Source: Clostridium polynesiense (GTDB lineage Bacteria; Bacillota; Clostridia; Clostridiales; Clostridiaceae). From it: a stretch of DNA of 47,998 nt. The notes beneath the pieces are model-generated. The model searched no databases, was not told the DNA's origin, and was given only the letters and a program-made list of their open reading frames with translations. The stretch covers positions 1 through 47,998 of the forward strand of contig NZ_CCXI01000042.1 in the NCBI RefSeq assembly GCF_000820705.1. Reading direction: 5' to 3'. Position 1 is the stretch's first letter; the number at the start of each line of letters is the position of its first letter. The translations under genes and the position numbers were made by a program. This document shows, in pieces, positions 9,123 to 17,131 of this stretch.

Positions 9123-9866
9123 ATGAGTAAGTATGTAGAAGGGTATTTTAATCACGTAAAAGAAATAACGGATAAAGTGTATAAAAGTCAAAAAGAAAAT
9201 ATAGATAAGGCTGCTGAACTCTTTGCTGAGACCATTGAAGGAGGAGGAACAATTTATGCCTTCGGAGCCTCACATGCAGGTATCTTAACAGAAGAGCTAT
9301 TTTATAGAACAGGTGGACTAGCTTTAATTAATCCAATATTTAATCCTACCCTGATGTTAAATACGAGACCTGTCACACTTACATCACAAATGGAGCGTTT
9401 AGAAGGTTTCGGCACAGAAATATTAAAGTCCACCAATATAAAAAAGGGTGATGTACTTCTTATACACTCTGTGTCCGGAAGAAATCCGGTCTCTATTGAC
9501 ATGGCTTTAGAGGCGAAAAAGTTAGGTGCAAAAGTCATAGTTATATCAAATATCGATTACTCAAAAAAGGTCACTTCAAGACATTCATCAAAGAAGCTTT
9601 TATACGAAACAGAAGATTTAGTAATAGATAACTGCGGAGACTTTGAAGACTCCAGTACTCTGATTGAAGGTATGGAGCAAAAGGTGGGTCCAACCTCCAC
9701 AGCTGTTGGGGCGGTTATTGTAAATTCGATAGTTATAAGTGTTGTAGAAAAACTTCTTGAGAAGGGGATAACTCCACCGGTATTTCATAGTGCAAATGTA
9801 GATGGAGGAGACGAATTTAACACAAAGCTATTTGAAGAGTATAGGAGTGGAATATTCTATCAATAA
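9123..9866 (+). CDS. SIS-domain protein (UPF0309-like)
   Basis: Cytosolic sugar-isomerase (SIS) domain protein, 247 aa, with a good AGGAGG site before ATG 9123. The phosphosugar-binding region includes YAFGASHAGILTEELFYRTGG (residues about 41-60) and HSVSGRNPVSIDMALEAKKLGAKVIVIS, and VGPTSTAVGAVIVNS follows. Proteins of this UPF0309 type are commonly encoded beside PTS operons and probably isomerise or de-aminate an imported phosphosugar. Here it is the only intact member of what was once a PTS cluster, and is followed by a strong terminator. Without its transporter it may be a relic still under the old promoter. The exact substrate is unknown. Confidence 0.85.
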   Translation: MSKYVEGYFNHVKEITDKVYKSQKENIDKAAELFAETIEGGGTIYAFGASHAGILTEELFYRTGGLALINPIFNPTLMLNTRPVTLTSQMERLEGFGTEILKSTNIKKGDVLLIHSVSGRNPVSIDMALEAKKLGAKVIVISNIDYSKKVTSRHSSKKLLYETEDLVIDNCGDFEDSSTLIEGMEQKVGPTSTAVGAVIVNSIVISVVEKLLEKGITPPVFHSANVDGGDEFNTKLFEEYRSGIFYQ

Positions 9867-9900
9867 ACAGCTTCTTTTATATAAAGTGATATAAAATGTA

Positions 9901-9966
9901 AATTAAAAGCATAATAAGTACTTATATAATATATATATAAGTATTTTTATGCTTTTAATTTTTTAT
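9901..9966 (+). terminator. Long intrinsic terminator after the SIS gene
   Basis: The outer stem AATTAAAAGCATA (9901-9913) pairs perfectly with 9948-9960. An inner stem of ACTTATATA (9920-9928) pairs with 9933-9941. T-rich sequence follows, and the mirrored A/T tails could allow use from both strands. Confidence 0.82.
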
Positions 9967-10110
9967 TCTTCTACAGATAGTCAGCCTTAAGGTTAATATT
10001 ATTAGATATTTTGATGAGTCTTATAATATGCATAATTCCCTTATAATATAATTATGTAAATTTTAAGGAATAAATAATATTATTACATTTGAAAGAATGG
10101 AGAGGTATAT

Positions 10111-11013
10111 ATGTATAAAGAAAAAAAATTACTGAAATTATCTACTTTTGCGGCGTTATTATTCGCCTTTTTAGGAATTACCTGGGGATGAACAATACAG
10201 TCCGAAATGATACTTTTTGACGGGCTTTATTCAGGAATAAGCGTTATGCTTTCAGCATTATCACTGTATGCAAGCAAATTTATAAGCAAGAGTGATTATA
10301 ATAGGTTTCCCTTTGGCAAAGTCATGATTGAGCCTTTAGTTATACTAGTAAAATCCTTAGCGTTATTTATACTTTGTGTATATGCATTATTAGGATCCGT
10401 AATGGAGCTGCTTTCAGGAGGAAATTCCGTTAATTATAATTCTGCATTAATATATGCTTTCATATCTACTATAGGCTGTACAGTAGTGTATCTATATATC
10501 AGTGTTAAAGGAAAAAAGATTTCCTCTGACATTATAAAGCTGGAAGGATCACAGTGGCTAATGGACGCGCTTCTTAGTGCGGCTGTATTAGTAGGGTTCC
10601 TGCTGGTTTTTATAATTGAAAAAACCTCCTTTAGCTATATCAATAAATATATAGATCCTCTAATGGTTTTGATGGCTTCAGGTATATTTTTAACTCAGCC
10701 TTTAAAAACCATAATAAGCAGCTTTAAAGAGGTATTAAATGTTAAAGCAGATAATGAAATCAGTGAGGAACTAAATAAGGTAGTTAAGAAAATTGAAGAT
10801 GAATATAATTTTGAAAATTCCATAGCTAGAGTGGTTAAGATAGGGAGATCCTTAAGAGTAGAGGTGGATTTCATTTTAAATTCACGTTCAAAACTGAAAA
10901 GCTTTGAAGAAATAGATATTTTGAGAGAAGAAATCAATAATGCTGTGAAGAGCAGTGAATATGAAGTATGGCTCAATGTATCTATTACAGGAGATGAAAA
11001 ATGGGCTGTATAA
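10111..11013 (+). pseudogene. Cation diffusion facilitator transporter with an in-frame TGA
   Basis: Membrane metal-ion efflux protein of the CDF superfamily, 300 codons from ATG 10111 (GGAGAGG upstream). The frame is broken only by TGA at 10189-10191 after GITWG. The same frame then runs on to 11013 with conserved CDF sequence (FDGLYSGISVMLSALSLYAS, PFGKVMIEPLVIL, SQWLMDALLSAAV, then a cytoplasmic C-terminal domain). The usual DxxxD in helix II and HxxxD in helix V appear reduced to one Asp each, so it is a divergent member with unclear metal. A single substitution (for example TTA to TGA) explains the stop. Re-initiation at ATG 10207 would lose helix I. A sequencing error is also possible. 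Confidence 0.78.
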
Positions 11014-11119
11014 ATTAAACTTTAAATTGATATGAATCAAAGTAAATATGCTATAATAAAAGTAGAAAATATGAGAGCAGAAGATTTATAATGGTAGAAA
11101 TTAATGGTAGGGGGAAGCT

Positions 11120-11662
11120 ATGAGTAATATAGCGGTAGTTTATAAATCCAGGTACGGAAGCACTGAGACTTATGCCAGATGGATAGCAGAGGAGACCCAG
11201 GGAGATTTACTCACTTATGATGAAGCATCCTTAGATAAACTTTTGGAATATGACATTATTATCTACGGAGGAGGACTTTATGCAGGAGGAATGCTCGGAT
11301 TTAAAAGAATTAAAAGGCACTATAATCAATTGAAAAGTAAAAAAATAGTGGTTTTCTCTGTAGGAGCATCCCGAAGTACAAAAGAGGTAGTGGAAGATGT
11401 GAAAAATCACAACTTTACAGAAGAAATGAAATCTAATATAGAATTGTTTCATTTAAGGGGAGCTTTGAATTACCAAAAAATGAATTTCTTTGATAGATTT
11501 CTTATGTTTATGCTGAAAAAATCTATTGAAAGAAAGACAGTGGAAGATAGAGATGAAGATGCTAAAGCATTGCTGGCTACTTATGGAAAGTCAGTGGATT
11601 TTAAGAACTCCAAAAATATACACCCTATAACAGAATTTATAAAAAGATTATCTATAAGTTAG
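11120..11662 (+). CDS. Flavodoxin-domain protein (HemG-type)
   Basis: FMN-binding flavodoxin_5 family protein of 180 aa, related to HemG-type protoporphyrinogen dehydrogenases. The FMN phosphate loop is at the N-terminus (YKSRYGSTETYARWIA, residues about 8-23). Isoalloxazine-contact loops are seen in IYGGGLYAGGM and FSVGASRS. The C-terminal extension with FDRFLMFMLKK is membrane-proximal in HemG and is present here. The start ATG 11120 follows AGGGGGAAG. A possible promoter lies at 11027-11057 (TTGATA, TATAAT, 19 nt apart). In an anaerobe without visible haem genes nearby, the role may be general redox rather than haem synthesis. Confidence 0.82.
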   Translation: MSNIAVVYKSRYGSTETYARWIAEETQGDLLTYDEASLDKLLEYDIIIYGGGLYAGGMLGFKRIKRHYNQLKSKKIVVFSVGASRSTKEVVEDVKNHNFTEEMKSNIELFHLRGALNYQKMNFFDRFLMFMLKKSIERKTVEDRDEDAKALLATYGKSVDFKNSKNIHPITEFIKRLSIS

Positions 11663-11663
11663 G

Positions 11664-11704
11664 AAATAAAAAGCAGAGATATATGTTTCTCTGCTTTTTT
11701 ATTT
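11664..11704. terminator. Bidirectional terminator between flavodoxin and rsgI
   Basis: AAATAAAAAGCAGAGA (11664-11679) pairs with TCTCTGCTTTTTTATTT (11688-11704). It is A-rich on the left and T-rich on the right, so it can stop transcripts of both convergent genes. Confidence 0.88.
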
Positions 11705-11718
11705 CTAGGTTATCAGTT

Positions 11719-12723
11719 TCAGTTTTCATCCTCAGTATCGCTATTTAAATCAGATTCTGAATCATCGGTCTCAGAGTCCTGTGTTTCAGAAGATGCATCA
11801 TCATCCTGTTCTGAGGAGTTATCATCTTCCACTGAAGAATCCTCCTCATGTGCTGAAGAACCCTCATCATCATCTTCTTCTATCTTATTTGAGACTTCCT
11901 TTTCGTCATCTTCAATATCCTGATTTTCCTCCTCTTTATCTTCTATTTTGTCATTTAGCTCATCCATAATTTCATCTACCATTTCAGAATTCCAATAGGT
12001 GACGGAGCTGTATTTCTTAAGCATCATAATAAGCTCATCTATATCTTTGTTTTCTATTTCATCCTCAAGATCATCTTTAGACAATGTTTTTTCAGCCTGA
12101 TATAAACCTAGGCTTAGACCTTTGAGTTCAGATTCGGATATATCCTTATCGTTTCCTTTTATATAAACAATTTCTGAATCTTTAAAATTATTTACGAGGA
12201 TTTTTTTGATATATTTTTCATATTCAGTATCATTAACGTCATTATGAAATGCAAATCCGATTATCATAGACTTATTACCTTGTGACTTTAAAAGGTTTTT
12301 TAGGACTTCAGAAGCCTCATCAAAATTCTTGCCCTTTAGCTGGTTTAGTTCTATAATTTCTCCTTGAGGATTTTTACCATTGATGCTTATAATTTTTTTC
12401 TCCCTATCCAGATTCATTTTTACTGAGGAATTATTATCTAAGGATAAAGTAGCATAAGCCTGTGCAGCTATCCTACTTGGAAGTATAGGTATTATAAATA
12501 CTATTAACAGTAGTGCTGCTATTGCTGTATTTTTCAAAAGCTTTCTGTAATTAAACAATGAAACTGTTTTTTTGTATTCTTTATATATATCCTCCTCTAA
12601 AAAAAGTATTGTTTCTCCTATTTTAAGACCCTCTTTGTATTTAATTCTAATAATAGAGCCGTCGTTCTTCATTACTAAAGCATAAGGTTTTCTTATCTCC
12701 ATGACAATTGCTTTATAATACAT
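11719..12723 (-). CDS. rsgI: Anti-sigma-I factor RsgI-like, acidic C-terminal tail
   Basis: Single-pass membrane anti-sigma factor, 334 aa. Residues 1-55 match the RsgI N-terminal domain that holds SigI. A transmembrane helix is at about 65-83. The juxtamembrane extracellular module (AYATLSLDNNSSVKM, then ISINGKNPQGE) is recognisable. In RsgI proteins this module normally contains an Asn-Pro bond that self-cleaves. Here the matching pair is Asn98-Ser99. After a middle region, residues from about 265 to the end are a low-complexity Asp/Glu/Ser tail instead of the carbohydrate-binding or peptidase domains seen in cellulolytic clostridia. It starts 10 nt after sigI, with AGAGGTGAT as ribosome site. 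Confidence 0.85.
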   Translation of the reverse strand: MYYKAIVMEIRKPYALVMKNDGSIIRIKYKEGLKIGETILFLEEDIYKEYKKTVSLFNYRKLLKNTAIAALLLIVFIIPILPSRIAAQAYATLSLDNNSSVKMNLDREKKIISINGKNPQGEIIELNQLKGKNFDEASEVLKNLLKSQGNKSMIIGFAFHNDVNDTEYEKYIKKILVNNFKDSEIVYIKGNDKDISESELKGLSLGLYQAEKTLSKDDLEDEIENKDIDELIMMLKKYSSVTYWNSEMVDEIMDELNDKIEDKEEENQDIEDDEKEVSNKIEEDDDEGSSAHEEDSSVEDDNSSEQDDDASSETQDSETDDSESDLNSDTEDEN

Positions 12724-12733
12724 TCTATCACCT

Positions 12734-13396
12734 CTAATTTTTTATCCACAGGATAAGGTTTCTATATTTCCTGAAGAAAATTATAATAACGGATAGTATG
12801 AAGAATTTGCTTCTTTTAAGTATTTTTTCTGTAACTAAATATTTAAGAGATATTTTTTTTATAGGAAGACGTTTTTTTTCGAAAATAAAAGAAGTTAGAT
12901 CTGCATCCTCGCTCACTTTTTCGGATACTTCTACTGCTCTTTTTCTTGTATCTTTATGCTTAGGAGCGGAATCTACCAACAATTCCATAGTGATTCCAAA
13001 ATCTTTTAAATCCTCCTTGAACCTATAGATTTCTGTTCTTAATATACTTTTATCTTCTATTGGATTCTCTATAATATCTGGTACATCAAAACCCTGTTCA
13101 ACTAATTTATCTAAGGAAATGGTATCCTGATACTTGTTTTCTTTTGCTAAGTAATTTTTTATTCTGCTTTCAATAACAAGTTTTGCGAAAGATAAAAAGC
13201 TGCCTCGCTCCTCATCATACTTATCCATAGCTTCTGCAAAGGCCATAAGCCCTATGCTTAGTTCTTCATCATTTTCTAAGGATATATATCTTCCGGTTAC
13301 AGAGCTTATAGTAGAAATGATAAAAGGCAGATGCTCTTTAATCATATTATCCATATTCTTGTTATCAACTTTGCTTTTATCTAAGGATGATACCAT
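12734..13396 (-). CDS. sigI: RNA polymerase sigma factor SigI, divergent C-terminus
   Basis: Alternative sigma factor of the SigI group, 220 aa, paired with rsgI immediately downstream. The sigma2-like region includes LPFIISTISSVTGRYISLENDEELSIGLMAFAEAMDKYDEERGSFLSFAKLVIESRIKNYLAKENK. The SigI C-terminal domain starts around residue 120 (LVDSAPKHKDTRKRAVEVSEKV). The last 40 residues align only loosely: the family HTH is normally VSRKTLERxRKY, while this one reads VTEKILKRSKFF. The final residues (FFRKYRNLILWIKN) are unlike the usual Gly-Asp-Phe/Tyr ending. A frame change near 12788 would give SSGNIETLSCG, closer to the family, so a small indel is possible. The target promoter is not evident. 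Confidence 0.82.
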   Translation of the reverse strand: MVSSLDKSKVDNKNMDNMIKEHLPFIISTISSVTGRYISLENDEELSIGLMAFAEAMDKYDEERGSFLSFAKLVIESRIKNYLAKENKYQDTISLDKLVEQGFDVPDIIENPIEDKSILRTEIYRFKEDLKDFGITMELLVDSAPKHKDTRKRAVEVSEKVSEDADLTSFIFEKKRLPIKKISLKYLVTEKILKRSKFFILSVIIIFFRKYRNLILWIKN

Positions 13397-13867
13397 AGTA
13401 ACCTCTACCTTCTTTTTTCATTGACATTATTATGTATATATTATCTCTGAAGAATCTGTATGGATTCTTATCCCGGTTATTCTCTATCTTTTCATTATAA
13501 AATACCAAGTATATATTTTTTTTCGGTACTTTTTATATAAAATTAACAATAATTTTTTTCATTGAATTCCCTAAAACATTACGTTAATTTTAACCTCTGA
13601 TATGTTTACTAATAAAAATGAATGTCGTACATATATTTTATAGAGAAAAAATAATAAAATTAAAGATGAATTTAAATTTATTATACTAAAACCTGAAAAT
13701 TATGTCGACCTTGGTTGATTTAGATTAATATTGAAATGGTAACTTTGCAGTGCTATTATAAAAACGATATATATAAATTTACTGATTAATTAAATAATAT
13801 AAAATATGGTTAAAAATAGTCATTAATTTATTCATATACTCTATAGGTTGTTATAAGGAGAATAATG
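13397..13867. other. Non-coding gap between divergent sigI and CAP-domain genes
   Basis: About 470 nt of very AT-rich DNA that must hold divergent promoters. The only clear structure is a short hairpin, AAGAATC (13450-13456) and GATTCTT (13463-13469), about 55 nt upstream of sigI. No convincing SigI-type promoter, RNA gene or ORF was seen. Confidence 0.5.
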
Positions 13868-14605
13868 ATGGGCCCAAAAAAGATTTTTGTTATGTTAGCT
13901 TCTATAGTTTTATTTTTTACAGTAGTGATTATTACTTTCACAGCTGGCAGTATTAAAGAAACTGAAGGTACCACAGATAAAATGGAAGATAAAGAAGCTA
14001 ACTATAAGAACTATAAAGACGAGGGATATGTTAACATAAATAATATTTCTCATGAAGAAGAGAATGAAAATACTTGTAAGGAAATTAAAAAAATTGAACT
14101 AAAAAAAACACGAAATGCTGAAAAGTCTAACAAAGGAACAACAGAAATAAAACCCTTACCTGAAAATTTAAATGTGGTTTATGATTCTGAAGTGGAAAAT
14201 GAAATAATAAGACTTGTTAATTATCTCAGGAAGGAAAATGGATTATCTATTCTTAAATATGATAGTTTATTGCAAAAATCAGCAAGATATAAATCTAATT
14301 CTATGATACAGCTTCGATATTTTGGACATCCTAATCCAAATTATGATAATAAAGGGGCTGCGCATCTTTTATTTCATATATTTAAATTGGATGCTGCATT
14401 TGCAGGAGAGAATATCGCTATGAAATCTGATTTTCACCCAGAAGACCTCACTGCTGAAGTAATGTTTAACCTTTGGATGAACTCCCCTCCGCATAAGACA
14501 GCTATGCTTAATCCAAAATATAGTAGGATCGGGGTTGGAGTTGCTGTAACCAACACATCAAATGGCCTTACTAAAATGTATGGTACACAGCACTTTGCAA
14601 ATTAA
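13868..14605 (+). CDS. CAP (SCP-like) domain secreted or membrane-anchored protein
   Basis: Protein of 245 aa from ATG 13868 (AAGGAG at 13855-13860 favours this over ATG 13865). An N-terminal hydrophobic helix (residues about 6-27) is a signal anchor or signal peptide. Residues 30-100 are a charged, low-complexity linker. The rest is a CAP domain with the conserved blocks LQKSARYKSNSMIQLRYFGH, AGENIAM, and WMNSPPHKTAMLNPKYSRIGVGVA. Bacterial CAP proteins of this YkwD type act at the cell surface or in the spore coat. Their biochemical role is not established. It is a single gene, with the palindromic repeat shortly after its stop. Confidence 0.87.
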   Translation: MGPKKIFVMLASIVLFFTVVIITFTAGSIKETEGTTDKMEDKEANYKNYKDEGYVNINNISHEEENENTCKEIKKIELKKTRNAEKSNKGTTEIKPLPENLNVVYDSEVENEIIRLVNYLRKENGLSILKYDSLLQKSARYKSNSMIQLRYFGHPNPNYDNKGAAHLLFHIFKLDAAFAGENIAMKSDFHPEDLTAEVMFNLWMNSPPHKTAMLNPKYSRIGVGVAVTNTSNGLTKMYGTQHFAN

Positions 14606-14623
14606 TAATTGCTTTGTGTTTTT

Positions 14624-14646
14624 TGCCAGGTGCCTGGCACCTGACA
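14624..14646. repeat. Palindromic repeat copy 1 (CAGGTGCC/GGCACCTG family)
   Basis: Arms CAGGTGCC (14628-14635) and GGCACCTG (14637-14644) surround a single T. Flanking TTTTTG and CAAAAA also pair, with one C/A mismatch between the helices. The 23-nt core matches the copy at 31360-31382 in reverse orientation with one difference. Many clostridia carry such short palindromes in many genomic places, sometimes associated with REP-type tyrosine transposases. No transposase is in this window. Confidence 0.85.
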
Positions 14647-14716
14647 AAAATATAATAGATGAAATTATAAAAGTTTGGTATACTCACTTTAGTACAATTG
14701 ATTAAAGGTGAAATCG

Positions 14717-15736
14717 ATGAAGATTAATAAGGATATTGAATGCAAAGCAGCAGCATATATAAATATTACAAAGCAGAAGGGTAATCATCTGGGTGAGCTT
14801 CTTATAATAAGCAATATCACAAAAGAACCACTATTTTATAAAGGTTTAACCATGAAGAATAAGAGTTTTATTGAAGCATTCTCAGCAGTATATTATAAAC
14901 TATTAAAAAAGATTAAAAACCTTAAGGAGTCTGGAATTATAAAACCAAATGAGTTTATAACTATTTCAGTACAAAATAAAAGCATCATAAAGGAAGTTGA
15001 TAATTTTATAAAGGAAGAAGGAGCTTTTTTATATGATGATATAATATCATTTCAAAGGGATATTGAAGGTATATCTCTGGTGTATAATCCTAAAATAAAA
15101 ACATTGATAAATAAGTTTAAAAAAGTTAAAGATAACTCTTTTAAATATCATTATAGCAATAAAAATATTCAGGAAAATTACCGCGGATTAATATTTTTGG
15201 ATTTAGAAATAAACTATTCTAAAAAATCACCTAACGGTGAAGTGGTGAGTATTGGAGCTATTAAAACAGATAAAAACTATGAGATCATAGATTCTTTTTA
15301 TAGACTTATTAAACCTAGAATAGATAGCACTCTTAGTGAAAGGTGCAGAGAGATAACAAAGCTTAAACAGAAGGACATTGACAGTTCCAAAAGTTTTGAA
15401 GAAGTGTTTACAGAGTTTCATAAATTTTGCGGTAAAGGTAAATATCTATTTGTAGCCTGGAGTACTGCTGACGTCAGAGTTATCAAGTCTAATAATAAGC
15501 TTGGAGGCTTCAGACTTGAAATTGTAAACCAAATAAGAAAAAACTACTGGGATTTTCAGCAAACTTTTTCTTATGAGTATATTAAAAAGAAGAATGTAAT
15601 ATCATTAGATAAGGCACTAAAAATATTTAATATAGAATTTAATGGTATAAGGCATAATGCTTTGGATGACACATTAAATTTGTACAGAGTATTTAAAGCG
15701 TGGGAATCCAGTGGTAAAAAATCAAAAGTTATATAA
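14717..15736 (+). CDS. DEDDh 3'-5' exonuclease domain protein
   Basis: Protein of 339 aa from ATG 14717 (AAGGTG at 14705-14710; an upstream GTG 14708 overlaps that site). The C-terminal half, from about residue 155, is an RNase T/DnaQ-type exonuclease. Exo I is LDLEINYS (Asp-x-Glu), Exo II has Asp in WSTADVRVI, and Exo III has His in RHNALDDTLNLYRVF with its Asp four residues on. All four catalytic residues are present. The N-terminal 150 residues have no recognised domain and include a segment with Lys-rich helices. Similar proteins in Bacillota are annotated as KapD or as DNA polymerase III epsilon-like. The substrate, RNA or DNA, is not known. No neighbours clarify it. Confidence 0.82.
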   Translation: MKINKDIECKAAAYINITKQKGNHLGELLIISNITKEPLFYKGLTMKNKSFIEAFSAVYYKLLKKIKNLKESGIIKPNEFITISVQNKSIIKEVDNFIKEEGAFLYDDIISFQRDIEGISLVYNPKIKTLINKFKKVKDNSFKYHYSNKNIQENYRGLIFLDLEINYSKKSPNGEVVSIGAIKTDKNYEIIDSFYRLIKPRIDSTLSERCREITKLKQKDIDSSKSFEEVFTEFHKFCGKGKYLFVAWSTADVRVIKSNNKLGGFRLEIVNQIRKNYWDFQQTFSYEYIKKKNVISLDKALKIFNIEFNGIRHNALDDTLNLYRVFKAWESSGKKSKVI

Positions 15737-15765
15737 TTAAGTTATTTTAAAGGCAGGTGCTTAAT

Positions 15766-17061
15766 ATGGCGATAGTAGAGGTTGCTGAGTACAACGGTAC
15801 TCCTGAGGTTTTTGCTTGGAAATTTCCCAGCGAAGAATTGGGTACATGGACCCAGCTTGTTGTAAATGAGTCCCAGGAAGCAATTTTATTTAAGGGGGGG
15901 CAGGCTTTAGATGTATTTTCTGCAGGCAGACATACCTTAGAAACAGCAAATATACCATTTTTGAATAAAATTATCAATCTTCCTTTTGGAGGGAGATCTC
16001 CTTTTACTGCAGAAGTTTGGTATGTAAATAAAGTGTTTTCTCTGGATGTAAAATGGGGAACCCCAACGCCTATTCAAATACAGGACCCAAAGTATAAAGT
16101 GCTCATACCAATACGTTCTTTTGGTCAGTTTGGAATACAAATAGAAGATTCCAGGAAATTTCTTGTAAAGTTAGTAGGAACTTTAGAAGTATTCGAGAAA
16201 AATAATATTGTAAAATATTTCAGAGGACTGTATCTTACAAAAGTAAAGGATTCTATATCCAGTTATCTTGTGCATAATAGGGTAAGTGTATTGGAAATTA
16301 ACGCATACTTAGATAAGTTATCTGAGCATTTAAAAGAGAAAATGACACCTGTAATGGAGGAATATGGAATAAAGCTAGTTAATTTTTATATTAATGATAT
16401 AAATATACCGGAAACTGATTCTGCTGTTATTAAGCTAAAAGAAGCACTGTCAAAGAGAGCGGAAATGGATATAGTGGGATATAATTACATTCAACAGCGT
16501 TCTTTTGATACCTTGGAAGGAGCTGTTACCAATGAAAGTACAGGACAAGCTGGATTTATGGGAGCAGGGTTAGGATTAGGAATGGGCTTAGGGATGGGAA
16601 ATGCTATAGGCCCTAAATTTGGAGGTTTAGCTGAAGGTATAACTGTCAAAGGTGAAATGAAAAACTGTCCTAGGTGCAGCAGCCTCATAGAAAAATCAAA
16701 ACGCTTTTGCAGCGAATGTGGTTATGATACTGAGGATAAATTTAAGGAAAATAAAATAGAAATAATCTGCAGCAGCTGCGGTACAAAATACAACAACAAT
16801 TCTAAGTTCTGTCCTGAATGCGGCGATTCCTATAATCCATGTCCTTACTGTAAGTCGGATTTAAAAGTTAACGAAATTATATGTCCTGAATGCGGAAGAC
16901 CCCTTCCTAAATCCTGCTCCGGATGCGGTGCTTTATTATATGAGAATTTTAAATATTGTCCTGAGTGTGGTATGCCTCTCATTAAAAAGTGTTCTAATTG
17001 CAGCTCAGAAATAAAGGGATTTTCAAAATTCTGCCCTGAATGTGGAAATAAAGTGGAATAA
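15766..17061 (+). CDS. SPFH-domain protein with five zinc ribbons (YdjI-like)
   Basis: Cytosolic protein of 431 aa. The ATG at 15766 is preferred over GTG 15757 because GGCAGGTG precedes it. Residues 1-260 are an SPFH/band-7-like (virion core YdjI) domain. A Gly/Met-rich linker (GAGLGLGMGLGMGNAIG) follows. The C-terminal 130 residues hold five Cys4 zinc ribbons in a row (CPRCSS/FCSECG, CSSCGT/FCPECG, CPYCKS/CPECG, CSGCGA/YCPECG, CSNCSS/FCPECG). SPFH proteins organise membranes or scaffolds. In Bacillus subtilis the YdjGHI cluster, which responds to membrane stress, combines similar parts. The membrane zinc-ribbon protein that follows is a likely partner. Confidence 0.87.
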   Translation: MAIVEVAEYNGTPEVFAWKFPSEELGTWTQLVVNESQEAILFKGGQALDVFSAGRHTLETANIPFLNKIINLPFGGRSPFTAEVWYVNKVFSLDVKWGTPTPIQIQDPKYKVLIPIRSFGQFGIQIEDSRKFLVKLVGTLEVFEKNNIVKYFRGLYLTKVKDSISSYLVHNRVSVLEINAYLDKLSEHLKEKMTPVMEEYGIKLVNFYINDINIPETDSAVIKLKEALSKRAEMDIVGYNYIQQRSFDTLEGAVTNESTGQAGFMGAGLGLGMGLGMGNAIGPKFGGLAEGITVKGEMKNCPRCSSLIEKSKRFCSECGYDTEDKFKENKIEIICSSCGTKYNNNSKFCPECGDSYNPCPYCKSDLKVNEIICPECGRPLPKSCSGCGALLYENFKYCPECGMPLIKKCSNCSSEIKGFSKFCPECGNKVE

Positions 17062-17131
17062 TCAAAGCTGATATTCTTTTTAACTTAAGAAAGAAATAAC
17101 TTTGTAAAGAAGCAAAAAAGGTGGAGGGTGG

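Noticed and set aside
11781-11969. A plus-strand frame rich in His, Pro and Leu opposite the rsgI acidic tail.
   Set aside because: It is the antisense of Asp/Glu/Ser codons and has no ribosome site. It is a shadow of the low-complexity tail.
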